From Ipomoea triloba (taxonomy: Eukaryota; Streptophyta; Magnoliopsida; Solanales; Convolvulaceae): a stretch of 64,000 nucleotides of DNA. The number at the start of each line of letters is the position of its first letter. The stretch's first letter is position 1. A model generated the notes under the pieces. That model had not been told where the DNA came from, made no database searches, and saw only the letters and a program-made list of their open reading frames with translations. The stretch spans positions 1,650,814 through 1,714,813 of the forward strand of contig NC_044920.1 of NCBI RefSeq assembly GCF_003576645.1, read 5' to 3'. Positions 21,480 to 34,003 of the stretch are shown piece by piece. The position numbers and the translations under genes were made by a program.

Positions 21480-24400
21480 TTATAAACTCCGCCACACAAA
21501 ATCGTTACAGATGGGTTGGGAGTATTCGACTGGAAGGTCGAGACTACGTCACAGACGACGCCAATATAATAGCATAAATTGGACTAAAGGTCAAGACTAC
21601 GCTACGAATATAATAATATGAACAAGTAAAATGACGCTTAGTCAGGCAAACTCTAAATATAATTATTAAGTATTTAATTTAAATTTTTAATTTTGATTCT
21701 GAATCTAGGTTAGTTGAAATGCCACTAAATCATGATATAGTGTGAAGAATCTGTAGACTCCATAGTCCAAAGGCAACACAGTGGGGGGGACCCAGCGCCG
21801 TGCCAACCCTTCAATCTCTATCCGTGACATCTGCCAACATTTCTGTCTTTCTGTTTCTTCCTCTCTCGCTGCATCCCTACACGCATTTAGCGTACAACAA
21901 CTCAACCATTATTATGACCTCTCATCTTTTCGTCTTTTCCACGCTTAATAGATTAATTATCCTCTTCAATGAATTAACGTTATTTTAATCGAAACTGTTC
22001 ACTATCTATCATCCCAACACAATTGTCATTAAAAAATATCCTTAAAGTCGCAACATTCCAAATCCTCCTCAAATGCCCCAAAAATTCTCGCCATTCCCCA
22101 GATCCCATTTCCCCCATATATTCCAAAAGTTTGTGTCTTTCGATCCTTTTGAGACGTTTCTTTGAATCTGCGTTGAAACTTATCAAATGCCGACATTAAA
22201 AAATGTGTTGTTGATCCAACAAAAATATATTAAAGAATTGAAACAATTAAAAGGCCGGCATGAGCGCACTGGGAATTTGGGATAATGAATTAATGAGCAG
22301 TGGTCTCAGTTGTCAGATGGGCACTTCTGTATTTGTCTTCATACCATTATAAAATTGTTTTGTTTCATTTAAAAATATATATTAAGGTGTGTTTAAAAAC
22401 ACGTAAAATAATTTCTGAAAATTATTTTTCATTTTTAGTATTTGGGAGAGGATTGAAAAATTGAAATTAACTAAAAATAATTCTTAATCAAAGAAAAAAA
22501 TAGCTTTTTTTTTTTTTTTTTGGAAAATGACTTGTCCTTTTTATAGGAGAAGTCATTTTCTGAATCCAATTGCTTCTTCTTCCTAGCTACTTTTGAGAAT
22601 GTTTCAACGACTTTGTTCCGCCATCTTTCGCTTTCTACTTTGATTGATTTTTGACGAAACTAGACTGATTTCTACCGGAAATCAGTACAAGCTAGTCTGG
22701 TTTCATCAGAAACTAGTACAAACCAGACTGGTTTCATCGAAAACGATTACAAACCAAAAACCAGTAGTAACTAAATTGGTTTCCGTCGGAAACTAGTTTG
22801 GACATAAACTAGTCTAGTTTTTTACTTATTTTCGACGAAAACAGTCTGGTTTGTACTGCTTTTTGTCGGAAAACAGTAAAAACCAATACTTTTTTTTGTT
22901 TGTTATTTGAAAATAAATAGCTTGGCAAAATATAGCCATTGTCAATTTTTTTTAGTTAACAACAATTAAAATTTTAATTATACAATTTTTTTTATTTTTT
23001 AGAAAATGAACCAAGTACAAAAATACAATTTTCTTGAATATAACCAAACACTAGAAATGAAAATGATTTCTGAAAAAATGACTAATTTTTCAGAATTATT
23101 ATTCAGAATTCATTTTTCTGTTTTCCAAACACAATTCAAGTTTCTCAACCTAGGTTAAATTATTTATAATTTTTCATTAGAGGAGATAAATTACGAGTAG
23201 TTCAAGAATCTTTTAGTCACTCGCACGGGAGATCATCTCCACGCTTTTATCAATTTAGAAAATAAAAAAGTCCCAAACTATAACTTAAAGAACCTTAGAT
23301 TCAAGATTTTGGTGGGAGTCGAACGCTTACTCTTCTGTTAAAGTGGCTACTTTAAATTAGGTAATGTCCACTTGAACTAGTCTAGGGGGCAAAATTGGTG
23401 TTTTTTTAAGATTATCTTTGACAATTGAAGTGGAATGCAACCTTTTACCCACTATTATGTTCAAATATATGTTTTTTAAAAGGAAAAATCCCACCTAATT
23501 TTAGTAGTTTAAGATGGATTTAAAAAAAAAATATTTCCAGAACTTCAAGAAGATAAAGAGTACATCTTGATATGTGTTGGCAGATATCAGTGTTCAGAGG
23601 CTTGCTATTAGTTATGATGGGACATTATCTTTTATCAGTAAGGTAATAATTTATGATTATTTTTCAATTATTTAATTATTACAAGTGAAATAATTGTGTC
23701 AAAAATGAACTGTTTCCAACAGTTATTAGGTTTTAATGATGGCGGATGTGAAAGGTTTGGCAACTGAACATTTATGGTTGAAAATGGCGGCCCCATTTTC
23801 TTGATAGAATCCACCTAGATTGGGCTTTGAATAATGGTCATTTTCCAGTGGAATGCCACACAAGCTTGAAGCATTTTGAAAATGGAGAAAGAGAGAGAGG
23901 AAAAGGAAAAGAATCTGTAAAAAAGTTTGAAGGCTGAGAAAAGACAAGTTGCAGAAATATGGAAAAAGAGTGCCCTTTTTAGCTTTTATGCTTTGAAAAT
24001 GGAAAGAAAAAAAAATGGGGCAAACGTTGAAGCTGTGACCCGTGAAAGGGACTAGCCAGCAATGGTGGTTGAAGAAAAGGGTCCCGGTGCTTATCACGTG
24101 GAACTCCTATATGGAATGTAGTCTACACGTTACTGCTACTGATATTGATGATTTCTACTGTTCTTAGCTTCAGCTTTTGGTTTTCTTGAATCCAAACAGC
24201 CATTTTTGCCCTGGGGTGTGCTCTTAAGCTCAAAAAAAGCTTCAATTTCTGGTAAATTCCTTGATTCTTTATTCTCTTTTTGGGAAAACCCACAGCCACT
24301 GCTCGAGGAGTGCACGAGATAAATCTCACAGTTGTGAATCTAGTCGAGGAAAGATCAGACCGATTCAAATCAAGAAGGTCAATAGTCGTTTCCTTGAAAC

Positions 24401-25462
24401 TTTATGGTTCTGATGAATTTGGCATTACCCAAAATTTGTTGATTCTTGAGAGTAGAAGAGGGTCTAGTTTATAGTTTCTTGTGTTTCATTGCATCCTAAA
24501 TCTTTGAAATTTGTATGCTTTTGTTTTGCTTGGGTCAATTGCAATTAGCCCAGCTCATGTTTAATAAGACCCTTTTTGCCATTTTGCCAATTTGCCAGTT
24601 TGAATATAGTACAAATGCATGTGTTATCTCAATCTTCTGGCAGTAGAGGTAGGTAGAAGTTTGGCAGTCTATTCATCACTGCTGCATAAACGCGTACACC
24701 TATACTATACAGCTGAGGGTATATTATACATGTATGTATGTATGTATGGATATTGGGTAATATCTTTTGTGTCTTTGTCCTTAAAATGGCATTTATTTCT
24801 GTGGGCTCAAACTTTTGGTATGATTTGTTTGCTGTTGAATCATGTACTTTTGGCTTTCACTCTCCAATCCAACACCCCTCTGTACATTTTCTTGTTTTCT
24901 TCTGCCTTTCTCTATCTCTATTATGTTGTGTGTTAGTGTAATGGTATCTGGTAAAGTGGAAAGAGTGCTGTAGTTATTCCACCAGTTTTCCCAGTTTGGT
25001 TAGGCAATCCCTTTCTTGATTGATTGAGATGTGGATTGGGGTATCGATTCCCTCCGATAATTATCAAAAGAAAGAAACCCAGAGCTAAAATTGATGAGTT
25101 TCAGCTTTCAATTCCCTTCAATATCGAGTTTTTTTTTGGGTGTAAGTGTACTGTGTGGTTTAAGGAATTAGGTATGGTAGCTGTAAGAATTTGCTTGAGC
25201 TGCATTTTGCCCTAGTGCCGTAAATCCGTAATTGAAGAAACAAATATGCCATGTGGACTTCTTGAATTTCTAGGCCAATATGTCTTCCTTGTGTCTTTGA
25301 TTTTGTCGAGGGTAGAAGTCGGCCCTTTTTATAGGGCAATTTGAGATGGTCGTCTAACACTCACTGCCTCGAGTCCTCTGTGGAAACTCCTTTTGTTTTG
25401 ACAAACCTGTCGTCTCTTTGACAGCAATCTACAATTCGGTACATAGGAATATCGGGATAGAT
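21480..25462. other. Intergenic and 5' region of the KUP gene, with one TIR-like element
   Basis: 21480-21640 continues the old repeat split by the MULE. About 22386-23135 looks like a TIR element: the left end (GTGTTTAAAAACACG, then AAAATAATTTCTGAAAATTA) is echoed inverted at the right end (GAATTCATTTTTCTGTTTTCC, shortened here, before AAACAC), and the middle repeats ACCAGACTGGTTTC-like motifs at 22640-22870. 23870-25460 should contain the promoter and 5' leader of the KUP gene; a leader intron is possible but not certain. No other gene seen. Confidence 0.45.
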
Positions 25463-28400
25463 ATGGATCTTGAACATGGGAAGTGTTGGGACACCACAAA
25501 GGTAAGTGTAGTGTTGTGGTTACCATTCGGTGTTTGCTAATCTGATGCTATGCATATCGAAAATTACATTGTATTTTTTTTGTGGCAGAAGAATTCTTGG
25601 AAGACGACACTGATCCTAGCTTATCAAAGTCTTGGTGTCGTTTACGGGGATCTCAGCATTTCCCCGCTCTATGTCTTCAAGAGCACATTTGCGGAAGACA
25701 TTCAGCACTCGGATACTAATGAAGAAATTTTCGGGGTTATGTCGTTTGTTTTCTGGACTTTAACTCTTGTCCCGTTATTCAAGTATGTGTTTATAGTCCT
25801 CCGAGCGGATGACAATGGAGAGGGTAATTGCTTGCCCTAAATAGTTATCCATTACCGTATCCTCACTATTTGACTACGGAACAAAAAATCATGCGATTTC
25901 TGTTGCAGGTGGTACTTTCGCTCTTTATTCCCTGATATGCAGGCATGCCAAAGTAAGCCTTCTTCCAAATAGACAAGTTTCCGATGAAGCCCTTTCCACG
26001 TATAAACGCGAGGAACCTCCCGAGAGAAACAATAAGGTTTCGAGGGTGAAGTTGGTGCTCGAGAAGTACAAATTCCTGCACACGGCATTGCTAATCTTGG
26101 TGCTCCTTGGCACTTGTATGGTCATCGGAGATGGACTGCTTACTCCCGCCATATCCGGTATTACTCTTCGAGTTTAGTATCACTCGAGTCTTGGAATGTA
26201 AATTTCGTTTTCTATCATCGTTGATGCGTTATTTATCATGCTGTAGTTTTCTCTGCGGTTTCTGGGCTCGAGTTCTACATGTCCAAGGATCACCACCAAT
26301 GTAAGCTTTTCCTCATAATATCTATATTATATAGTCTTCTATACAAAGCAATGGCAATGGAAAACGAAGTGTTTCAGATGTTCGGAGTTACTCATATCTG
26401 TAAATTTTACATTTCAGATGCAGTGGTTCCGATAACTTGCGTTATATTAGTGTGCCTATTTGCGTTACAGCATTATGGCACACACCGCATTGGCTTTTGT
26501 TTTGCACCGATCGTGTTATCTTGGTTAATCTGCATAAGTGGGCTCGGATTGTACAATATCCTCACTTGGAATCCACACGTTTACAAGGCGCTTTCCCCGT
26601 ACTACATGTTCAAGTTCTTAAAGAAGACTAGAAAAGATGGATGGATGTCGTTGGGAGGAATTCTCTTGTGCATAACAGGTAAAATCTCGAAGACTTGGAT
26701 GTTCATGGGCTAAATTGAGACTGCATCCCAGGATATCTGAAATAGTATTCGTTGCAAACCAGTTTGAACATCTGTAACAAGCATGAAACTCGTAAATTTT
26801 CATTTCATCATTTGCCATCACGTTTCTGATAATGATAATTTAAAAGAACTTATTTGCATGTGTACTACATTTACACGAATATTGTTCATATCGTTTCGGC
26901 TGCTGTTATTCTCAAAATATCCTCAACTAATTGCAGGATCTGAAGCAATGTTCGCTGACCTCGGCCACTTCTCGTATGCTGCAATTCAGGTTTTTTTGGT
27001 TGCTTTTGACAATTTAAAGTCCATGCTGAAAATTTTGTATCGTCCCGAGTCCTAACTTGATTCTGCTTTATTTTCTACTCCAGACCGCATTCACCTTTCT
27101 GGTTTATCCAGCGCTTATATTGGCATATATGGGCCAAGCAGCGTTTTTGTCAAGGCATCATCACAACATGCACGAGATTAGTTTCTATTTGTCTGTTCCA
27201 GGTATTAAGTTTGCTTCAAACTAGTTCTTTTTTGAATAATTGATCATAGTTTCGCTCTCGGGCTGTCCAAAATCATTATAAATTTCTCGAAATTGCAGGA
27301 AGTGTAAGGTGGCCGGTTCTTATTATAGCCATTCTTGCTTCTGTCGTTGGGAGTCAGGCAATCATCAGTGGAACGTTCTCGATTATCAACCAGAGTCAAT
27401 CACTAGGTTGTTTTCCAAGAGTTAAGGTTGTTCACACCTCTGCTAAAGTACATGGGCAGATCTACATCCCGGAGATAAATTGGATTCTCATGATCCTTTG
27501 TGTTGCTGTGACTATCGGGTTCCGGGACACGAAACATTTGGGAAATGCATCAGGTACTATATCGCTGACTCACTTTGAATCGTTGGAACCTATAGGACAT
27601 TTTGCCTATTTTATGCTCAACGTCGAGGAACTGTTACATATGTTGCAGGGTTAGCGTTGATGGCAGTCATGCTGGTGACTACCTGTCTAACCTCGTTGGT
27701 TATCGTCCTGTGTTGGCACAAGCCTCCAATTCTTGCGCTTGTCTTTCTCGTTTTCTTTGGATCCATTGAATTGCTTTACTTCTCTGCATCTGTGATCAAG
27801 TTCCTCGAGGGCGCTTGGCTACCGATCCTCCTCGCCCTCATTTTGGTAACTGTCATGTTTGTTTGGCACTACGCCACGATCAAGAAATATGAATATGATC
27901 TGCACAACAAGGTTTCGCTAGATTGGCTGCTAGCCTTAGGCCCGAGCCTTGGCATTGCTCGAGTCCCTGGCATTGGCATTGTGTTCAGCGATCTGACCTC
28001 GGGGATCCCTGCGAACTTCTCTCGTTTCGTCACCAACCTCCCTGCCTTCCATCGTGTGCTGGTTTTCGTGTGTGTGAAAGCTGTGCCCGTCCCTTTCATC
28101 CCCCCGGCAGAGCGCTACCTCGTGGGGCGCGTTGGACCTCCCTCCCACCGCTCCTACAGGTGCATCGTGCGATATGGCTACCGGGACGTTCACCAGGATG
28201 TAGACTTCTTTGAGACCGAACTTGTCAGCAAGCTCGCTGATTTCATCCGCTACGACTGGTACAAGACGCACGGGATCATCACCTCACCAAACGACGACGA
28301 TGGCTCTCGTTCTGGCGCATCATCAAGCGAATACCGGTTAGCAGTGATAGGAACCATGGCTTTCCCAGGCACACCCGCCTTTGAAATCGAGGAAACCGCC

Positions 28401-28781
28401 CAACCCGAGAGCGTATCCTTCGGTTTCCCCACCGCAGAGAGCCTAACCGACATCATCGAGATGCAACCAACCACTGCAGCAGCAGCAGAGAAAAGGGTGA
28501 GATTTGCTGTTGATGACTCAGAACAAGACTCACACTCACACCAAGAAATGGACATTCAGCTTCAAGAGGAGCTGAGAGATCTCCACGAAGCCCGAGAAGC
28601 CGGGATCGCCTTCATTCTCGGGCACTCACATGTAAGAACAAAGCAAGGCTCATCCATATTCAAGAGATTAGCCATCAACTTTGGGTACAATCTCCTGAAG
28701 AGAAACTGCAGAGGACCAGATGTATCACTTAAAGTCCCCCCAGTGTCCCTTCTTGAGGTTGGCATGGTATATGTTGTCTGA
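25463..28781 (+). CDS. HAK/KUP/KT potassium transporter, cluster II (KUP2/6/8-like), 798 aa
   Basis: Nine exons join in frame: 25463-25501, 25589-25823, 25909-26157, 26247-26300, 26418-26678, 26937-26989, 27084-27201, 27299-27553 and 27649-28781, all with GT-AG borders; total 2397 nt. The product is a multi-spanning membrane K+ transporter. The N-terminus MDLEHGK leads into the family signature [15 protein letters not shown] (residues 29-43) with Asp34, then [29 protein letters not shown] and [10 protein letters not shown]. About 10-12 membrane helices end near residue 480 and a long cytosolic C-terminus follows, closing with [15 protein letters not shown]. Length and tail fit cluster II members, which move K+ during cell expansion, osmotic adjustment and stomatal control. 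No lesion is seen. Assignment to one paralogue (KUP2, 6 or 8) is uncertain. Confidence 0.96.
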
Positions 28782-29995
28782 GATGTAAATGAATGTGAAG
28801 TTTTTCTTGTTTCTTTACTCTTTTAATCTACTGATCTGATGCCCTTTTGAAGATCTGCAAGAATGTTAACTGCTCAGATTAGTGTAGTTCTAGAAGGGCA
28901 TTTCTGGCTTCAATTTTTTTTTTTTTTTTTTTTTTTGAATTTTTCTGGCCAGTGTTATTACAACAGTACTAAGAACTCACATACCGAATGCAAGAAATGA
29001 AGCTATAAGAGTAGAATATACTGAATTGACAAAGACTATTTGACTGAATTCTCTACCACTAAAGATTATTGGATACTTTGTGGCCCTTTTTTTTTTTTGA
29101 GTTAATATTAGATTTTAGGAAAAATTAGATATTATGGTTTTGATTAAAGAAGGGTAAATTGTGTCATTTTTGTAAATAAAAAAGATTTAAAAACGAAAGA
29201 AATGTTAAAAGCTTATCATTTTTGAAATGCTAGTTGGATAAGCATTTCAAAATAAGCTATTATTTTAAACTCTTTATATTTTACCAAACAGAGCTATAAG
29301 CTCTAAAAAAAGATTTACCAAAGATAGCTTTAGCTTATTAGTTTAGTAGATAGTATTTGGAAGAATATATCAATGTTTGAAATTTGACAGTGACAATGTG
29401 AGGATTATGTCTAAAGTAGACAGATCTTTCATCCTTTCTGAGCACGACATTTAGCCGGTTTCTTAGATTGAGTATTCAACCTTTTGGGAGAAGAAAAAAT
29501 CTAATTTATACGGAGTAATATTATATGTATTCCACTTTTTAATTAATTATTTACTCTCTAACCACACAAAATGTTTTGAGTGGTTTACAAATTACTTCTT
29601 TATGGACTTTGGGCAAATTCATCGAGTAAAAAATATAGTCTAGTTAAGTCGAATGTATTTCACTTTTTAATAAATTATTTACTCAATAATGACAAGACAT
29701 AGATTTGACTGGTTCACAATTTACTTCTTATGGGTTTCGAACAAATTTATAGAGTAGATTAAAATTGTACTCAATTAAAAGTACACTTATCATTTACCAC
29801 TAGAATAGTGGTAAATATAAGATATTTTGTATGTGCATGTGTTTTTCCTAAGATTTGGAATCTTCCACCACAATTTCAATAGTCAGCACATGGCCACGTC
29901 TTCTCCCCTAAGCCACCAGGCTTACTGCCACTGGCCACCATGCAAATTTCTCACACAAATCACTCACCACAAATTCTCCCTCATGACGTCTCCTT
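28782..29995. other. 3' flank of the KUP gene and spacer
   Basis: A T run is at 28914-28936. 29100-29345 has ends of the kind ACCAAACAGAGCTATAAGCTC / AGCTTATTAG found in MITE-like sequence also near 39 and 44 kb. 29480-29790 holds imperfect repeats around TTTACTTCTTATGG. No gene seen. Confidence 0.45.
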
Positions 29996-30002
29996 AAACC
30001 AA

Positions 30003-30009
30003 TATATAA
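30003..30009 (+). promoter_or_regulatory. TATA box of the plastid-protein gene
   Basis: TATATAA lies 53 bp before the ATG at 30062. ACGT cores (GCCACGTC at 29892-29899 and TGACGTC near 29983) lie upstream and would suit light-responsive bZIP/PIF binding; this is inference from motifs only. Confidence 0.55.
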
Positions 30010-30061
30010 GCAGCAAAAATGGCACCACAGACTAACCTTGAAAACTATACAGAGCAGAAAA

Positions 30062-31731
30062 ATGGGTCTCAGGGCTCTGACCTTGACGCCTCCACAGAAT
30101 GGCATTTTCACAAACACTGGGTGTGCACACAAGTTCTCAACTTGTAGCGGCGTTCCCAGCCGAAGAAGCCTCAAGAAATCTTTCTTGGTTTCAGCCAAGA
30201 AAGAGAAGAGCGGTGAAGAACCCGCCGCCCAGCAGAGGAAGCAATCTTTGTTCAGTAGTGTGACGGAAGCCCTGGATTTCTCCCAGGTTAGATCCGCCAA
30301 AGATGCCGAGCTTCTTGAAGATGCTAGGGCAGCAACTCAATCCGGAGAGAGAATGTCCAGAGAACAGGTAAATTTTAATCTTTTAGTTTTGCTTTTATCA
30401 TATAATAAATCAAGTTTAATTTAGATAGTGAGTATTATTGTAAAAATTTAGGATAAATCTGTAATTTGCTTGTATTGACATATGGGTGTGTGGTAAATAG
30501 TGATTAGCTGATTGAATTAGTAAGTTTGACTAGTTGGTAGTATTAGTTTATTGTATAAAAATGTTTGGTAAATTAGTTGTTACCCGATTACATGAAAAAT
30601 GATTTTCTAAAAAAGCTGATCGAAAAGGCTACTTCGAGCAGCTTTTTGAATTTTAGCATTTTGGAACAATAAATTGTTACAAAAAGCTAATTAGTCAAAC
30701 ACTTATATTGATTGTTTAACCAAGTCAAATAGTTAATAGTGGTTAAATATGCCAAAATTGGTTGATAATCTAACTATGCTACCAAATAGGATTACAATAG
30801 GGCCATTATCGCGATGAAATATTCACTTATTAATGAAAACAGTTAAACCCTAGCAAAATTGTGAATTCTAGAAAACGGTGGGGCTAGTTTTATCCAAGTA
30901 TTACAAATTCAAAATAAAGATTACAATAATTATAAAATTTACTTAATATTTTGTTATTAATTTTTTTTTATTAATGAACTTTGATAGACAGTTGAAATCA
31001 ATTCATACATTTTATAAAAGATAGTCTGAATTGACTTTCTTGCAGTATGGAGCTCTCAGAAGAAAGATTGGAGGAACATACAAAGATTTCTTCAAGTCTT
31101 ATGTTGAGGGTAAACTACTCATGTCAATATCTAATTTCTCCATATAAAAAAAGGGTAAGGTGCTAATTTGTACAGTGTTGTATATCGAGTATTACTGGCC
31201 CACGGTATGATATTTGAGTTGTATCTGGTACTATCAATAATTTGTCTCCAAAATATTCGATGCAACTTGACATACCATGAGTAATGATACCACATACAAA
31301 TCAGCATCCTACCTATCAACACCTTAAATTTTTTTAATTTTTTTTTAAATAAAGGTATTGCTACATTTCTTACAAGAATTTTCCGTTTCTGCAATACCCG
31401 ATGCAACTAGACATACCATGAGTAATGATACATCGTGCAAATCAGCATCTTACCGATTGACAACTTAAAAATTTCTTTAAAAAAAGAAATAAACAAAAGG
31501 AAGGTATTGATGCAATGATGCATTTCTTACAAAATTCCCCATTTGTGTCCTTTGACAACAGTGGATGGACAATATGTGGAAGAGGGATGGGTTGATAAGA
31601 CATGCAAAATCTGCAAGAAGGACACAAAGGGAGAAGCAAGGCAAGTAGACAAGCTTGGAAGATATGCCCATGTTGCATGCTTGGAGAAGAAAGCCACTTC
31701 TGGCAACTTCTTTACCAAACTCTTCTCATGA
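30062..31731 (+). CDS. Putative plastid-targeted protein with C-x2-C / H-x2-C motif (179 aa)
   Basis: Three exons: 30062-30367, 31046-31109 and 31562-31731, GT-AG borders, 540 nt. Residues 1 to about 45 are Ser/Thr/Arg/Lys-rich and poor in acids, as in a chloroplast transit peptide. A Lys/Glu-rich linker and a helical segment (SLFSSVTEALDFSQVRSAKD) follow, then QYGALRRKIGGTYKDFFKSY. The C-terminus has CKICKK...GRYAHVACLEKK, a possible zinc site with C-x2-C and H-x2-C, ending in NFFTKLFS. I recognise it as a conserved-looking plant protein but not by name. Exon 3 lies in a segment repeated without visible change at 32841-33010, next to an assembly gap, so the true 3' structure of the locus is uncertain. 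Intron 1 holds MITE-like sequence (30480-30790). Confidence 0.82.
30480..30790. repeat. MITE-like sequence in intron 1, AGCTGATTG family
   Basis: Contains TGATTAGCTGATTGAATTAG and GACTAGTTGGTAG phrases shared with 62275-62390 and, more loosely, with the element at 44021-44703. Ends are not clear. Confidence 0.5.
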
Positions 31732-31823
31732 ATCATGATCAAGAACAACATGCACTCTGAAAGCATAAACACAAACTTTTGTTTCTCTTTTGTTTGTGCT
31801 ACATATGAATTCAGGTATATATA
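31199..31823 (+). repeat. Segment A, copy 1 (includes exon 3 of the plastid-protein gene)
   Basis: Matches 32478-33102 at a constant offset of 1279 bp, with no difference that I could find by eye. It covers the end of intron 2, exon 3 and the 3' flank up to the gap at 31824. Confidence 0.9.
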
Positions 31824-31848
31824 NNNNNNNNNNNNNNNNNNNNNNNNN
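31824..31848. other. Assembly gap (25 N)
   Basis: A run of N follows TATATATA. In the second copy the same point is a long AT microsatellite (33095-33156), which probably caused the assembly break. Confidence 0.99.
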
Positions 31849-32420
31849 TGATTGATTAGACCGTTAAAATTAATCAAACAAGATAAATTTGACTAATAAT
31901 TTCATTTTTCAATTACACTATAATACCACTTTTTTAAAATAAAATTGTGCCTCCAAAAATGCAGTGGCCCTGGACAGACATGTCCAGGCCTGGCTAAACC
32001 CAAATTGAGATAACCACGTGACAGGGAATATGCAAGAAACAACATATTCCTTGTCCACAACCCCAACCACCAACCCGGCTTAGTTCTACACTTCTACCCT
32101 TGTTCTTGGGTTCGGGGAGAGGTTTTCCATCTCCACAAATTTGTACTAGTGGAGTAGGGTAGTAAAACATGCAAATTTGTAGCAAACAATATATAGTCTT
32201 GAGATTTGAGAAGATTGCACTTTTTACCTCAAACTTAGGGATTAGGATGGGGAATAAGCTCCCCGCATATTCCCTACTCGGTGACTTTTCCTACATCTTT
32301 CTCTATATTGAATGATTAATTTTTTATACAACATAAAATTAAAGATATTGAATGATATATAATACTAAAATGTTCTACAAAACTATGCCTTTGTATTGCA
32401 TTGTGTCGATTGACAAGCAA
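31849..32420 (-). repeat. Segment B, inverted copy
   Basis: Reverse complement of about 33157-33724, differing by a few single-base indels (for instance in T runs and in TAGTGGAGTAGGG against TAGTGAGTAGGG). It runs directly into an AT microsatellite at 32420-32475. Confidence 0.9.
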
Positions 32421-32439
32421 ATATATATATATATATAAT

Positions 32440-32474
<35 letters not shown>

Positions 32475-32477
32475 TAA

Positions 32478-33091
32478 CCCACGGTATGATATTTGAGTTG
32501 TATCTGGTACTATCAATAATTTGTCTCCAAAATATTCGATGCAACTTGACATACCATGAGTAATGATACCACATACAAATCAGCATCCTACCTATCAACA
32601 CCTTAAATTTTTTTAATTTTTTTTTAAATAAAGGTATTGCTACATTTCTTACAAGAATTTTCCGTTTCTGCAATACCCGATGCAACTAGACATACCATGA
32701 GTAATGATACATCGTGCAAATCAGCATCTTACCGATTGACAACTTAAAAATTTCTTTAAAAAAAGAAATAAACAAAAGGAAGGTATTGATGCAATGATGC
32801 ATTTCTTACAAAATTCCCCATTTGTGTCCTTTGACAACAGTGGATGGACAATATGTGGAAGAGGGATGGGTTGATAAGACATGCAAAATCTGCAAGAAGG
32901 ACACAAAGGGAGAAGCAAGGCAAGTAGACAAGCTTGGAAGATATGCCCATGTTGCATGCTTGGAGAAGAAAGCCACTTCTGGCAACTTCTTTACCAAACT
33001 CTTCTCATGAATCATGATCAAGAACAACATGCACTCTGAAAGCATAAACACAAACTTTTGTTTCTCTTTTGTTTGTGCTACATATGAATTC

Positions 33092-33102
<11 letters not shown>
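32478..33102 (+). pseudogene. Segment A, copy 2, with a stray exon 3
   Basis: Duplicate of 31199-31823. The exon 3 copy (32841-33010) has an acceptor but no upstream exons of its own, so it is not a separate gene. It is either an assembly duplicate of one locus or a very young genomic duplication. Confidence 0.85.

Positions 33103-33156
<54 letters not shown>
33095..33156. repeat. AT microsatellite
   Basis: About 30 TA units between segments A and B. Confidence 0.95.
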
Positions 33157-33158
<2 letters not shown>

Positions 33159-33724
33159 CTTGTCAATCGACACAATGCAATACAAAGGCATAGTTTTGTA
33201 GAACATTTTAGTATTATATATCATTCAATATCTTTAATTTTATGTTGTATAAAAAATTAATCATTCAATATAGAGAAAGATGTAGGAAAAGTCACCGAGT
33301 AGGGAATATGCGGGGAGCTTATTCCCCATCCTAATCCCTAAGTTTGAGGTAAAAAGTGCAATCTTCTCAAATCTCAAGACTATATATTGTTTGCTACAAA
33401 TTTGCATGTTTTACTACCCTACTCACTAGTACAAATTTGTGGAGATGGAAAACCTCTCCCCGAACCCAAGAACAAGGGTAGAAGTGTAGAACTAAGCCGG
33501 GTTGGTGGTTGGGGTTGTGGACAAGGAATATGTTGTTTCTTGCATATTCCCTGTCACGTGGTTATCTCAATTTGGGTTTAGCCAGGCCTGGACATGTCTG
33601 TCCAGGGCCACTGCATTTTTGGAGGCACAATTTTATTTTAAAAAGTGGTATTATAGTGTAATTGAAAAATGAATTATTAGTCAAATTTATCTTGTTTGAT
33701 TAATTTTAACGGTCTAATCAATCA
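33157..33724 (+). repeat. Segment B, direct copy
   Basis: Partner of the inverted copy at 31849-32420. Holds a CACGTG G-box near 33556. No open frame of note. Confidence 0.85.
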
Positions 33725-33865
33725 ATAAGCTAAGGTAAACTGGTGTTTGGTAAATAGTTTATTCTCTTAGCTTATTGACCCCAATCGCTAAAATTTCAAA
33801 TGCTGGTTTAAGTAGCATTTTCTCCTCAGCTTATTGAATGATTCTTTTAACCTTGAGAAGCATTA

Positions 33866-34003
33866 CTTCTTGAGGGTTCTACAATAGGTTCTTGAGAACC
33901 CTATGCACAACCTGTTGCCTTCTTGAGGGTTTTGCAACGGGTTCTTGAGAATCCTATGCAAAACCCCTTGCTATCTTGAAGGTTTTACAATGGCCTGTTG
34001 AGA
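33866..34003. repeat. Tandem repeat of about 53 bp, 2.6 copies
   Basis: Three successive versions of a unit starting CTTCTTGAGGGTT and containing GGTTCTTGAGAACCC, which is itself near-palindromic. The last copy is diverged and partial. Confidence 0.75.

Noticed and set aside
27869..28765. Minus-strand and shifted frames up to 111 codons
   Set aside because: Shadows of the last KUP exon, whose GC-richer coding sequence leaves other frames open.
32822..33010. Second gene copy with the same 62-residue frame as exon 3 of the plastid-protein gene
   Set aside because: It is only the duplicated last exon beside an assembly gap, with no first or second exon and no promoter of its own.
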